From Prevotella sp. (GTDB taxonomy: Bacteria; Bacteroidota; Bacteroidia; Bacteroidales; Bacteroidaceae): 64,000 bases of DNA. Numbering within the stretch: the first letter of the stretch is position 1; each line of letters starts with the position of its first letter. This document shows positions 50,193 through 57,348 of the stretch, in pieces. A program made the translations under genes and the position numbers. The stretch covers positions 1 to 64,000 of the forward strand of contig JAFTFG010000020.1 of NCBI GenBank assembly GCA_017449675.1. The letters are read 5' to 3'. Below the pieces are notes generated by a model. That model was not told the origin of the DNA. It searched no databases and saw only the letters and a list, made by a program, of their open reading frames with translations.

Positions 50193-51539
50193 TTAAATTC
50201 CCGTATAATTCATTGGCGTAATTGCCATTAATTCCTCTTTCACCTCTGCGCTGACCTCAAGTCCGTCAATGAACTCATGAATCAGTTCGGGGGTCATCTT
50301 CTGATTGGTACGTGTCAAGGCCTTCAGTGCCTCATAAGGATGCGGATAGGCCTCACGACGCAGGATGGTCTGAATAGCCTCAGCCACCACAGCCCATGTA
50401 TTGTCTAGGTCTTCCTGTAGTTTCTCCTCGTTGAGGATCAACTTACGCAGTCCTTTCAAAGTACTCTGAATAGCAATCAGTGCATGTCCCATAGGCACAC
50501 CCACGTTACGCAGTACCGTAGAATCCGTCAGGTCACGCTGCAGTCTGCTCACCGGCAGTTTCTGTGCCAAGAACTGCAGGATGGCATTGGCTATACCCAG
50601 ATTACCTTCCGAGTTCTCATAGTCAATAGGGTTCACCTTATGCGGCATCGCACTGGAGCCAACCTCTCCAGCCTTGATTTTCTGCTTGAAATACTCCATA
50701 GAGATATACATCCAGAAATCACGGTCCAGATCGATAATAATGGTATTGATACGACGCATGGCATCGAAGATAGCACCTAACCAGTCATAATTACTAATCT
50801 GGGTGGTCCACTGCTCACGCTCCAGTCCGAGTTTCTCAGCGACGAACTGATTACCGAACTCACGCCAGTCATACTGGGGGTAGGCCACGTGATGAGCGTT
50901 GTAATTACCTGTAGCACCACCAAACTTAGCCGTAATGGGGGTATCCTTCAAACCACGCAACTGCTCTTCAAGACGATAGACATATACCATCACCTCCTTA
51001 CCCAGACGGGTCGGAGAAGCCGGCTGACCATGTGTCTTGGCAAGCATGGGTACGTTCTTCCATTGCTCAGCATAGTCGTTCAACTGCTCTATCAACTCCT
51101 CTACCATTGGATAATACACCTCCTCCAGTGCTTCCTTAATAGAAAGGGGTACACTGGTATTGTTGATGTCCTGAGAGGTCAGTCCGAAATGAATAAACTC
51201 CTTGTATTTCTCAAAGTCACCGATTTTGTCGAGTTCCTCCTTGATGAAATACTCCACGGCCTTCACATCATGGTTGGTTGTCTTCTCGATCTCCTTCACA
51301 CGAGCGGCATTCTCCTCCGTAAACTGACGATAGATGTCGCGCAAGCGTTCAAACAGGCTATGGTCGAAGTCTGCCAGTTGAGGCAAGGGCAGTTCACATA
51401 GCGTAATGAAATATTCAATCTCAACACGAACCCTGTAGCGAATAAGTGCATATTCCGAGAAATATCCTGCCAACTGCTCTGTCTTGTTCCGATAACGGCC
51501 ATCAATAGGCGAGATGGCTGTCAATACGTCTAATTTCAT
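50193..51539 (-). CDS. purB: Adenylosuccinate lyase
   Basis: A 448-residue enzyme of purine synthesis that removes fumarate from SAICAR and adenylosuccinate. The superfamily signature GSSAMPHKVNPIDYEN (294-309) contains the catalytic Ser295. The segment FGLTSQDINNT near 118 and AKTHGQPASPTRLG near 167 hold the substrate-binding and catalytic His residues. Length and ends are normal. It has a strong promoter 48 nt upstream. The 15-nt hairpin motif shared with the PUL terminator (50153-50167) lies between this gene and rluB. Confidence 0.96.
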   Translation of the reverse strand: MKLDVLTAISPIDGRYRNKTEQLAGYFSEYALIRYRVRVEIEYFITLCELPLPQLADFDHSLFERLRDIYRQFTEENAARVKEIEKTTNHDVKAVEYFIKEELDKIGDFEKYKEFIHFGLTSQDINNTSVPLSIKEALEEVYYPMVEELIEQLNDYAEQWKNVPMLAKTHGQPASPTRLGKEVMVYVYRLEEQLRGLKDTPITAKFGGATGNYNAHHVAYPQYDWREFGNQFVAEKLGLEREQWTTQISNYDWLGAIFDAMRRINTIIIDLDRDFWMYISMEYFKQKIKAGEVGSSAMPHKVNPIDYENSEGNLGIANAILQFLAQKLPVSRLQRDLTDSTVLRNVGVPMGHALIAIQSTLKGLRKLILNEEKLQEDLDNTWAVVAEAIQTILRREAYPHPYEALKALTRTNQKMTPELIHEFIDGLEVSAEVKEELMAITPMNYTGI

Positions 51540-51586
51540 TTTTACCTTTATACCTTATTAATATAGCCATACTTTCTTAGAGACTG

Positions 51587-51618
51587 CAAAGGTACGAAAA
51601 GCCCTGCAAACCACCAAA
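51587..51618 (-). promoter_or_regulatory. Promoter of purB
   Basis: Minus-strand TTTG (51615-51618), 20 nt, TACCTTTG (51587-51594), a full consensus match. Confidence 0.75.
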
Positions 51619-51649
51619 ATAAAATCAGAAAATTAACAATCTGTCATCA

Positions 51650-53215
51650 TTATTCTATCTTAGTGCTGTTGATACGTGAGCGAATGGAACGAACTGTATT
51701 CTGCCCAATGGCCATTACATGTTGCAGTTCCTCGTCTGTCTTACCAAGATGTTGCATTAGTGCGAAGAAAATATACTTAGACGACAGGTGTCGATAGGAT
51801 GTTTCCATATGGGTAACAAAAGCAGCGTCAATAGTGCGATAGTACTCGATGCAGTCGGCGAAGTCATTACGCTTCCAGCGAATTGTTGTACCTCCAGACA
51901 TCACCTCTTCGTAACGCTCACGACCATTTTGGAGCAAAGTCCCCTGCTTCACCTGCAGTTCGTTAATCTTCTGTGTCAGACGCTCGACCTCCCTAGAGTC
52001 GCTTTTACCCTCCTGCTCCAAAACCTTCAACTCATTACGATATCTATCCAACTGCAATTTTGTGTTGTGCAGTTCCTCACGACTTTTCGTGTTTCGATAA
52101 ACCAAATAGGTCACTGCTGCCATAGAGAGTAGCAGCAACATTCCTACAAACAGAACTATCATATATAATCGATGTTCCTCTACAGCCTGTACACGATCGA
52201 TTTCGAATTGTTCCTGCAACCCACGGATGTTATCTGCTTTCTCCTTTTGGGTAATACTGTCTTTCAGACTCGCTATCTGCATCGCCGTCTCACTGGCAGA
52301 CTTATAGTCACCCTCGTCTTGTTGACTTTCATAGAGTGCCTGCAATATCTCCGCCTTCAGATACATATTATCTGTCTGTAAGGCCTTGTGCCACATCTCC
52401 AGAGCCTTCTCACGCTCACCATTTTTATAATAGATACGCGCCAGTCCTTTATACGCAAACACATTAGGCTTTATATCTACAGATTTCCTCAGATAGTCTT
52501 CCGCCTGTTTGATATCGGAATCGAAAAAAGCATTACCAATATTGGCATAGAAACTATAACGCTCATTCTCTGGGAGTTGATCTACAAGAGGAATACATTT
52601 GTCAAGATAATATTTGGCAGAGTCTTGATTCCCCATATCATGATAATCAATATAAATATTCATGAGAGAGTAAGCAATATAATAATCATCATTCAATTTG
52701 TATGCAGACTTAAGTGCCTTCTGTGAGTAATCCAAAGAATAATTCCACTCATTAACCTTATGGTTTAATCTCCCCAAAATGGAATAAATCAAATTAGATA
52801 ACTTTAATTCAGCAGGTACATCTTTTATTAACTGTTCTGCTTCCTTTAGACAGATAACAGCCTCCTTTATGTTTCCTAAATTATCCAAAACAAATGCCTT
52901 ATAGCAATATGCCCTTGCTAATTTTAATTTATCATGTTTCTTATAATATTCAATAGAAATATCAAGTGGGGTCGCAGAACTAATTCTTCTTTGAAGCCTG
53001 ATTTCTGTTCTCATTTTTAAAAGCCAATAGTATGCAAGGCATTCTTCGTCAGCAATTAACGATGGTTCAATCTTATCCAGCATTGTCAGTGCTTTTCCAT
53101 TACTCTCATTTTCTGCAACACTATCAATCTCCACCAACTGTTGCTTCAGACTACTCTTATGACAACCTGACAACACAAATATCGACAATACAAGTAAGAT
53201 ACTTAACTTTTTCAT
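51650..53215 (-). CDS. TPR lipoprotein with membrane helix and C-terminal HTH-like end
   Basis: A 521-residue protein. A lipobox-like signal (LSGC, Cys18) is followed by about six TPR repeats (residues 60-320, for example ARIYYKNGEREKALEMWHKA). One membrane helix follows (about 345-370, MIVLFVGMLLLLSMAAVTY), then a coiled coil (375-430), and a C-terminal region whose last 35 residues (GKTDEELQHVMAIGQNTVRS, IRSRIN) look like a LuxR-type helix-turn-helix. Such proteins are common, uncharacterised Bacteroidetes sensors that appear to couple periplasmic TPRs to DNA binding. A -7 box (minus strand, 53238-53245) lies upstream. It faces the AT-rich island. Confidence 0.75.
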   Translation of the reverse strand: MKKLSILLVLSIFVLSGCHKSSLKQQLVEIDSVAENESNGKALTMLDKIEPSLIADEECLAYYWLLKMRTEIRLQRRISSATPLDISIEYYKKHDKLKLARAYCYKAFVLDNLGNIKEAVICLKEAEQLIKDVPAELKLSNLIYSILGRLNHKVNEWNYSLDYSQKALKSAYKLNDDYYIAYSLMNIYIDYHDMGNQDSAKYYLDKCIPLVDQLPENERYSFYANIGNAFFDSDIKQAEDYLRKSVDIKPNVFAYKGLARIYYKNGEREKALEMWHKALQTDNMYLKAEILQALYESQQDEGDYKSASETAMQIASLKDSITQKEKADNIRGLQEQFEIDRVQAVEEHRLYMIVLFVGMLLLLSMAAVTYLVYRNTKSREELHNTKLQLDRYRNELKVLEQEGKSDSREVERLTQKINELQVKQGTLLQNGRERYEEVMSGGTTIRWKRNDFADCIEYYRTIDAAFVTHMETSYRHLSSKYIFFALMQHLGKTDEELQHVMAIGQNTVRSIRSRINSTKIE

Positions 53216-53493
53216 TAGATGAGTGTTTTAACAACTGCAAAAGTACAATATTTTAATGAGAAGAGGGAAAACTTCGCAATTTTTCGTATTTAATGTGTTG
53301 CAAAAGGAAGCGTTGCACGAACGTTGCAAATAGCGCAACACACTCATGTCCAATAATTTAACCCGCCCACATCCTTGCAGCATCAACTTCCAAACGCAAC
53401 GCAAAAAACTTGGGAACTACTTGTACTACGTCTAATTTTGCAGTCGGAAACAAATCCAAATTAATCATTTAATGTTAAACAAAAAAAAGAACG

Positions 53494-53861
53494 ATGAAAA
53501 AAGTAATTCTGACTATTTGTATGGTAAGTCTATTACCATTTATTAAAAACACATCTGATGGTGTGGAATGTTATGCAAATGATGACACAAAAGTTATCTA
53601 TCCTAATTTTCCAAATTTTGCCCCATCCATTCGTCTTACTTTGATGAAGCAAACCAGATACTCTACATTTACGGATGCGAATATGAAAAGAAAGTAGAGG
53701 TCATTGTACGACACCAAGGGGTGAATGCATTAGAAGACACGATTCTTCCTAGTTCACGACCCACACAATACGATTGCAGCGGATGAGAACCTGGTAGTTA
53801 CAGAGTAACTATTAGCATTGACTCAACCGTTATTACCACATTTTCGTTTGAAATCGATTAA
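53494..53861 (+). pseudogene. DUF3244-like small exported protein, broken
   Basis: The frame starts MKKVILTICMVSLLPFI and stays open to a stop at 53695. In another frame, from about 53600 the coding continues as PIHSSYFDEANQILYIYGCE, YEKKVEVIVRHQGVNALEDT, then CSG, a TGA at 53784-53786, then EPGSYRVTISIDSTVITTFS and FEID before TAA at 53861. The strand pattern and the GSYRVTI end resemble small DUF3244 proteins of about 120 residues, and 368 nt is the right total length with one frameshift. So there is one frameshift plus one nonsense codon. A promoter-like CTTG/TAATTTTG pair (53409-53440) precedes it. Confidence 0.6.
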
Positions 53862-53908
53862 TATCATTTATAATCATTCATTTATTACCAATTTAAGCAT
53901 TTACAATT

Positions 53909-54523
53909 ATGAAAATGTTTTTTTATATTACAATCATGGCCATTTCCATTCTCTTAACTTCATGCACCAATGAGAAGCCATGGGTAGAGCAAGTCGAATT
54001 AAAATCATATGCTCAAAAACTGAAGGTTGAAACGTTAGAAGATGTTCTTAGAAAACAAACGTCTTCAATGAGGGGAGGAGAAAATGAATACATTCCAGAA
54101 GAATTCGAAGAACAAATAAATATCGTAATCTGTTCGTGGGATGGATGGGGAAGAAAAAAATACAATTGCCAACATGGATGGGGACTATGCGGATTCCGTT
54201 GGTTTCCTCGCCAAAGCACATATTTAGGTGACCCAATAGAAGTTGAGATACCCAGTACAGATTCTTATGCTGGTGAAATCAAAGAGAACCTACTTGGGAA
54301 TAAGTATTTAGAAATACTTCTTACAGAAACTCCTGACAGCAACGAGGTGCCTCCTATTTACATTGACGAAGACGTTCTTGGCGATCCATTGCAAAAAACT
54401 TTCTTAGACGAGGAGAATCAGCCTATTGAAGGGTTACCAACAGACTTGATTTTAAAACATGGTGTTTATTACTATATTCCCACTATAGGGCAATATGGTG
54501 GCTACAGAATTACCGTTGAATAA
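53909..54523 (+). CDS. Lipoprotein of unknown family
   Basis: A 204-residue lipoprotein (LTSC, Cys19). The middle has an aromatic and Cys-rich segment (ICSWDGWGRKKYNCQHGWGL, CGFRWFP); the flanking parts are acidic and Pro-rich (IEVEIPSTDSYAG, DSNEVPPIYIDEDVL). The end (TIGQYGGYRITVE) is a beta strand. No known domain is recognised. Base composition is more AT-rich than in the surrounding housekeeping genes. It lies between a broken DUF3244-like gene and a small barrel protein and overlaps neither start codon once the correct start of the next gene is used. Confidence 0.65.
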   Translation: MKMFFYITIMAISILLTSCTNEKPWVEQVELKSYAQKLKVETLEDVLRKQTSSMRGGENEYIPEEFEEQINIVICSWDGWGRKKYNCQHGWGLCGFRWFPRQSTYLGDPIEVEIPSTDSYAGEIKENLLGNKYLEILLTETPDSNEVPPIYIDEDVLGDPLQKTFLDEENQPIEGLPTDLILKHGVYYYIPTIGQYGGYRITVE

Positions 54524-54563
54524 TACTGAGTTAAGAAAGTTAGCAACTAATTCAATCATCAAT

Positions 54564-55094
54564 ATGAAAAAAATTGCATTATTAATATTATCTATTGTAT
54601 TTGTCTTAAATTCCAGCAATGCACAGGACAATTGTGAAAAGGGACCATCTGGTTCACTTAGACTAAATCTAGAATTAAACGCCATGACCTCATTGAGGAA
54701 TAAAGGAATGACAACACATGGATATAATTTTGATTTAGGCATCAGTATCTATAAGAATCTCTATGCCTTAGGAAGCGTTGAGTTGATGAACTATCATGAT
54801 CGAAATGGAGAACATAAAACCTATTATAATTGTTCTGACCTTTCTGGTGGTTTGGTTTATAATATCATCGACAAAACCAACACAACAATTCCATTTAAAG
54901 TAAAAATCGGGACAACACTGGGGAATCCTGAATGGAAATATACCCTCTACGATGCATCCTTGGCTCTGAATCAGAGAATTGGCAAATCAAATACTGCTAT
55001 CGTCCTTGGATTAGGATACCGACACAACAAATCACGAACAGAAGACATCCTCTCTCATAGTTTTCTCTATGCATTCCTTGGGCTCAAATTATAA
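54564..55094 (+). CDS. Small outer-membrane beta-barrel-like protein
   Basis: A 176-residue exported protein. The signal peptide MKKIALLILSIVFVLNSSNA is followed by a short mature part with amphipathic strands (SLRLNLELNAMTSL, HGYNFDLGISIYKNLYALGS, TAIVLGLGYRH) and a C-terminus SFLYAFLGLKL typical of small outer-membrane barrels. The start at 54564 is chosen for the signal peptide; the longer frame to 54495 lies inside the upstream lipoprotein gene. It is 40 nt after that gene and probably co-transcribed. Ligand unknown. Confidence 0.7.
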   Translation: MKKIALLILSIVFVLNSSNAQDNCEKGPSGSLRLNLELNAMTSLRNKGMTTHGYNFDLGISIYKNLYALGSVELMNYHDRNGEHKTYYNCSDLSGGLVYNIIDKTNTTIPFKVKIGTTLGNPEWKYTLYDASLALNQRIGKSNTAIVLGLGYRHNKSRTEDILSHSFLYAFLGLKL

Positions 55095-55109
55095 TCTTAA
55101 CAAAATCTT

Positions 55110-55535
55110 ATGTATTCATTCATCTTAGTAATTGCCTTTTATACATACATGTTCCTAACAAGTAAGGAATTTACGAAATTAGAACATTACACTGGTTCAC
55201 TGACATTATCCATCTGAATGATTATACACTACTTGTGTTATGACAATTGGACACTCATTCTTGCGCAGACCGTTATAACTGGAGGTATCACCTTCTTCCT
55301 CTCCTATCCGAAAACTAAGTATAAAGACTCTAACTTGACTTTCACAACTTATTCAAGAAAGAGGATAAAGGCATCAAGCAAGAAACAGGAAGAGTTCCTA
55401 TTTTGACTCGCTTTTATCATATATACTCCTCTCATCTGGAGATTCAGAGACAATTTATATCTCACAGCATGCATACCAGCGGTATACTTGATTGCAGAAA
55501 GGATTACCTATTTGTGTACAAGTAGTAAAAAATAA
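55110..55535 (+). pseudogene. Membrane-protein frame with two in-frame TGA codons
   Basis: A single frame runs from ATG 55110 to TAA 55535 and is broken only by TGA at 55215-55217 and 55404-55406. The three parts read MYSFILVIAFYTYMFLTSKE..., then NWTLILAQTVITGGITFFLS..., then LAFIIYTPLIWRFRDNLYLT, AERITYLC. All are rich in hydrophobic and aromatic residues, as in a small integral membrane protein of about 140 residues. Both TGA codons could derive from TGG (Trp) by one transition. The 62-residue middle part also has its own ATG right after the first TGA. No family recognised. Confidence 0.5.
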
Positions 55536-55564
55536 GTAGAAAAACAGAGCATCTGATTCACAAT

Positions 55565-55708
55565 ATGAGGAAAACTACCGTCTACTGGATTATTTCAATC
55601 TGCCTGTTAGGAGCCGTCCTATGTGGTATCTTAACATGGAATATGTATCAGAAAGTCAAATTCTATGAGCAGCGGATAATGGAGCAACACATAGAGACTG
55701 GCAGATAG
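55565..55708 (+). CDS. Small single-pass membrane protein (47 residues)
   Basis: ATG to TAG encoding 47 residues: MRKTTVYWIISICLLGAVLC, then GILTWNMYQKV, then a charged tail (KFYEQRIMEQHIETGR). It has one clear membrane helix with the positive end inside and a short helical cytoplasmic or periplasmic tail. The length and layout resemble other tiny inner-membrane proteins. It follows the broken membrane-protein frame after 29 nt. No homologue is recognised. Confidence 0.4.
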   Translation: MRKTTVYWIISICLLGAVLCGILTWNMYQKVKFYEQRIMEQHIETGR

Positions 55709-55875
55709 CAAACTGGCCTCCACAACAATAGCATGTTAAGAGGAATACAATGGCATCGCTTGCAGTAAGAGATAGTTTCTATGAGAGAAAGAGATGGCAT
55801 CTAAGGGGGGAAGAGATGGTATCTAAAGAGGAGAAAGTAACGTTCTTTCTGGTGAATGAGCGGGCGGTGCTGTTA

Positions 55876-55939
55876 TTAGCAGCGGGCGCTGCTAATATTG
55901 ACAGCGGGCGCTACCATAGTCAGCAGCGTACGCTGCTGA
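55876..55939. repeat. Three palindromic units at 22-bp spacing
   Basis: AGCGggCGCT at 55881-55890, AGCGggCGCT at 55903-55912 and AGCGtaCGCT at 55925-55934, exactly 22 bp apart. The outer two extend to 20-bp palindromes (55876-55895 with a GG centre; TCAGCAGCGTACGCTGCTGA, 55920-55939, perfect). They resemble REP-type intergenic elements. The stretch 55709-55875 before them holds two direct repeats of GATGGyATCTAA and no credible gene. Confidence 0.8.
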
Positions 55940-55977
55940 CCTGTTTGTGAATCCCATAGACTATTTCAGAAGGGTGG

Positions 55978-56607
55978 CTACTTCCCTTCCACAAAGTAAT
56001 AATGCCACTGACGTCCTTCACGAAAACGCTCCAACAGGGGGTCGTCGCCTTCACAAAGGGCATTCAGATAGTTTTTTGCCGTCGTGTATTTCAGTCCACT
56101 GACAACCTTGAAAGTATTGATTGTCGTATAACCCCATTTCGTCATGCTCTTCCGCAGTGCCTTTTCCATTGCCTGCGAGTCGTGCATCTGGGAATTCCCC
56201 ACATGACTATTCCCCTTTCTGCAACCATGATGGCGCTTTCTCACTTCCTCCACCAATCGTTTGGAAGGAATAAAGTCTATACCAGAGAAGATCACATCCC
56301 TGCTAGTTACCATAGCGGGGTCGGTATGGTCACCAAGAATCTTTAGTTTGGGAGCAAAAGAGCCGATAGGTGTTTCGATGCGATAACCCTCAGCGAGATA
56401 GATACCGCCCACCTCTAAAAAGGTATTGAAGAGGCGTGTCATTTCCCCCTTCCCCATCTGTCGATGTTGGAAACAGAGGTCGTCAAAGAACTCCATATCC
56501 AGTTTGCGCCCAGAAACAGGGCGAGCGTAAAGCAATGGTTTGCCGTCATCACCGTTGGTGGGACGCGGATGGAGTTCGAATAGTATTCCGTCAGTTTTAC
56601 GGGGCAT
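55978..56607 (-). CDS. HU/IHF-family DNA-binding protein with C-terminal extension
   Basis: A 209-residue protein. Residues 1-100 match the HU-like domain of Bacteroidetes (MPRKTDGILFELHPRP, LYARPVSGRKLDMEFFDDLC, FLEVGGIYLAEGYRIETPIG). A basic linker follows (RKRHHGCRKGNSH). The last 70 residues (KALRKSMTKWGYTTINTFKV, TTAKNYLNALCEGDD) look like a winged helix, so the protein probably has two DNA-binding parts. The start at 56607 (MPRK) is preferred because homologous HU-like proteins begin there; the longer frame to 56631 has no support. It lies just downstream of tRNA-Val(TAC) on the same strand. HU-like genes of this type are often part of integrated cassettes. Confidence 0.75.
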   Translation of the reverse strand: MPRKTDGILFELHPRPTNGDDGKPLLYARPVSGRKLDMEFFDDLCFQHRQMGKGEMTRLFNTFLEVGGIYLAEGYRIETPIGSFAPKLKILGDHTDPAMVTSRDVIFSGIDFIPSKRLVEEVRKRHHGCRKGNSHVGNSQMHDSQAMEKALRKSMTKWGYTTINTFKVVSGLKYTTAKNYLNALCEGDDPLLERFREGRQWHYYFVEGK

Positions 56608-56639
56608 AGCTGAAATATTTGATGATATCATTTACAAGA

Positions 56640-56668
56640 AAAGTCTCTCTCCTCCAGAGAAAGACTTT
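56640..56668 (-). terminator. Terminator after tRNA-Val(TAC)
   Basis: AAAGTCT/AGACTTT outer stem with CTCT/AGAG inner pairs and a 2-nt bulge around CCTCC. On the minus strand it is followed by TTTTCTT. It separates the tRNA from the HU-like gene. Confidence 0.7.
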
Positions 56669-56675
56669 CTATTTG

Positions 56676-56750
56676 TGGGCGTTGACGGATTCGAACCGCC
56701 GACCCTCTGCTTGTAAGGCAGATGCTCTAAACCAACTGAGCTAAACGCCC
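56676..56750 (-). tRNA. tRNA-Val, anticodon TAC
   Basis: Acceptor GGGCGTT pairs with AACGCCC. The D arm is GCTC/GAGC, the anticodon arm TCTGC CTTACAA GCAGA, and the T arm TCGGCGGTTCGAATCCGTC has one G-T-type irregularity. CCA is not encoded. Confidence 0.95.
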
Positions 56751-56903
56751 TTACGGGTGCAATTATGGTGCAAGCCGAATGCAGAAAGTTTACTTTTTGC
56801 CGAGGCGAAGCCCATAATGGCAGGCGATTTTCTCAAATCGACTGCAAAGGTAAGGCAATTTTTTCAAACTGCCAAACTTTTGCACCACTTTTTTCATTTT
56901 TCC

Positions 56904-57329
56904 TTATAATTTATACAAATCACTCGCTGCCATGAGGTCGATTTTCTTCTCTGACAGGATACGCTCACAGGCCTCCAGATCAGTGGGACGAATAATCACA
57001 TGGGCCACATCGCCATTGGCAAACGAATACATATACTCAATGAATACGCCGGCATCAGAGAGCAGTTTCAGCACCTTAGCCAGTGACCCGCTGGTATTCG
57101 GGCAGATAAAACCAATGACATCGGTAATCTTCACTGCGAAATGGGCAGCCTTCAGCACTTGATAGGCCTTGTCAGGATCACTGACGATACAGCGCAGGAT
57201 TCCGAAGTCCGAATTATCGGCAATACTCATTGCTGACAAGTTAACACCAGCCTCTCCCAACACATCAGTCACCTCTGTGAGACGACCCGACTTGTTCTCC
57301 AAGAAAATAGACAATTGCTTTGCTAACAT
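56904..57329 (-). CDS. Tandem ACT-domain protein
   Basis: A 141-residue protein made of two ACT domains: residues 1-68 (QLSIFLENKSGRLTEVTDVL, GVNLSAMSIADNSDFGILR) and 71-138 (VIGFICPNTSGSLAKVLKLL, IEYMYSFANGDVAHVIIRP). ACT domains bind amino acids and control metabolic enzymes. The gene lies 19 nt after paaK on the same strand, the standard arrangement in Bacteroidetes, so it probably senses an aromatic or branched amino acid for the PaaK-linked pathway. The partner and ligand are not known from sequence. Confidence 0.85.
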   Translation of the reverse strand: MLAKQLSIFLENKSGRLTEVTDVLGEAGVNLSAMSIADNSDFGILRCIVSDPDKAYQVLKAAHFAVKITDVIGFICPNTSGSLAKVLKLLSDAGVFIEYMYSFANGDVAHVIIRPTDLEACERILSEKKIDLMAASDLYKL

Positions 57330-57348
57330 AATATTTCCGTTTTAGTAT

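Noticed and set aside
55110-55535. Alternative genetic code with TGA as tryptophan in the window
   Set aside because: Many intact genes here end in TGA at the expected place, so a genome-wide recoding is excluded.
55750-55950. 66-codon plus-strand frame MASLAVRDSFYERK
   Set aside because: It runs over short direct repeats and the palindromic triplet, so its residues follow the repeats rather than a protein pattern.
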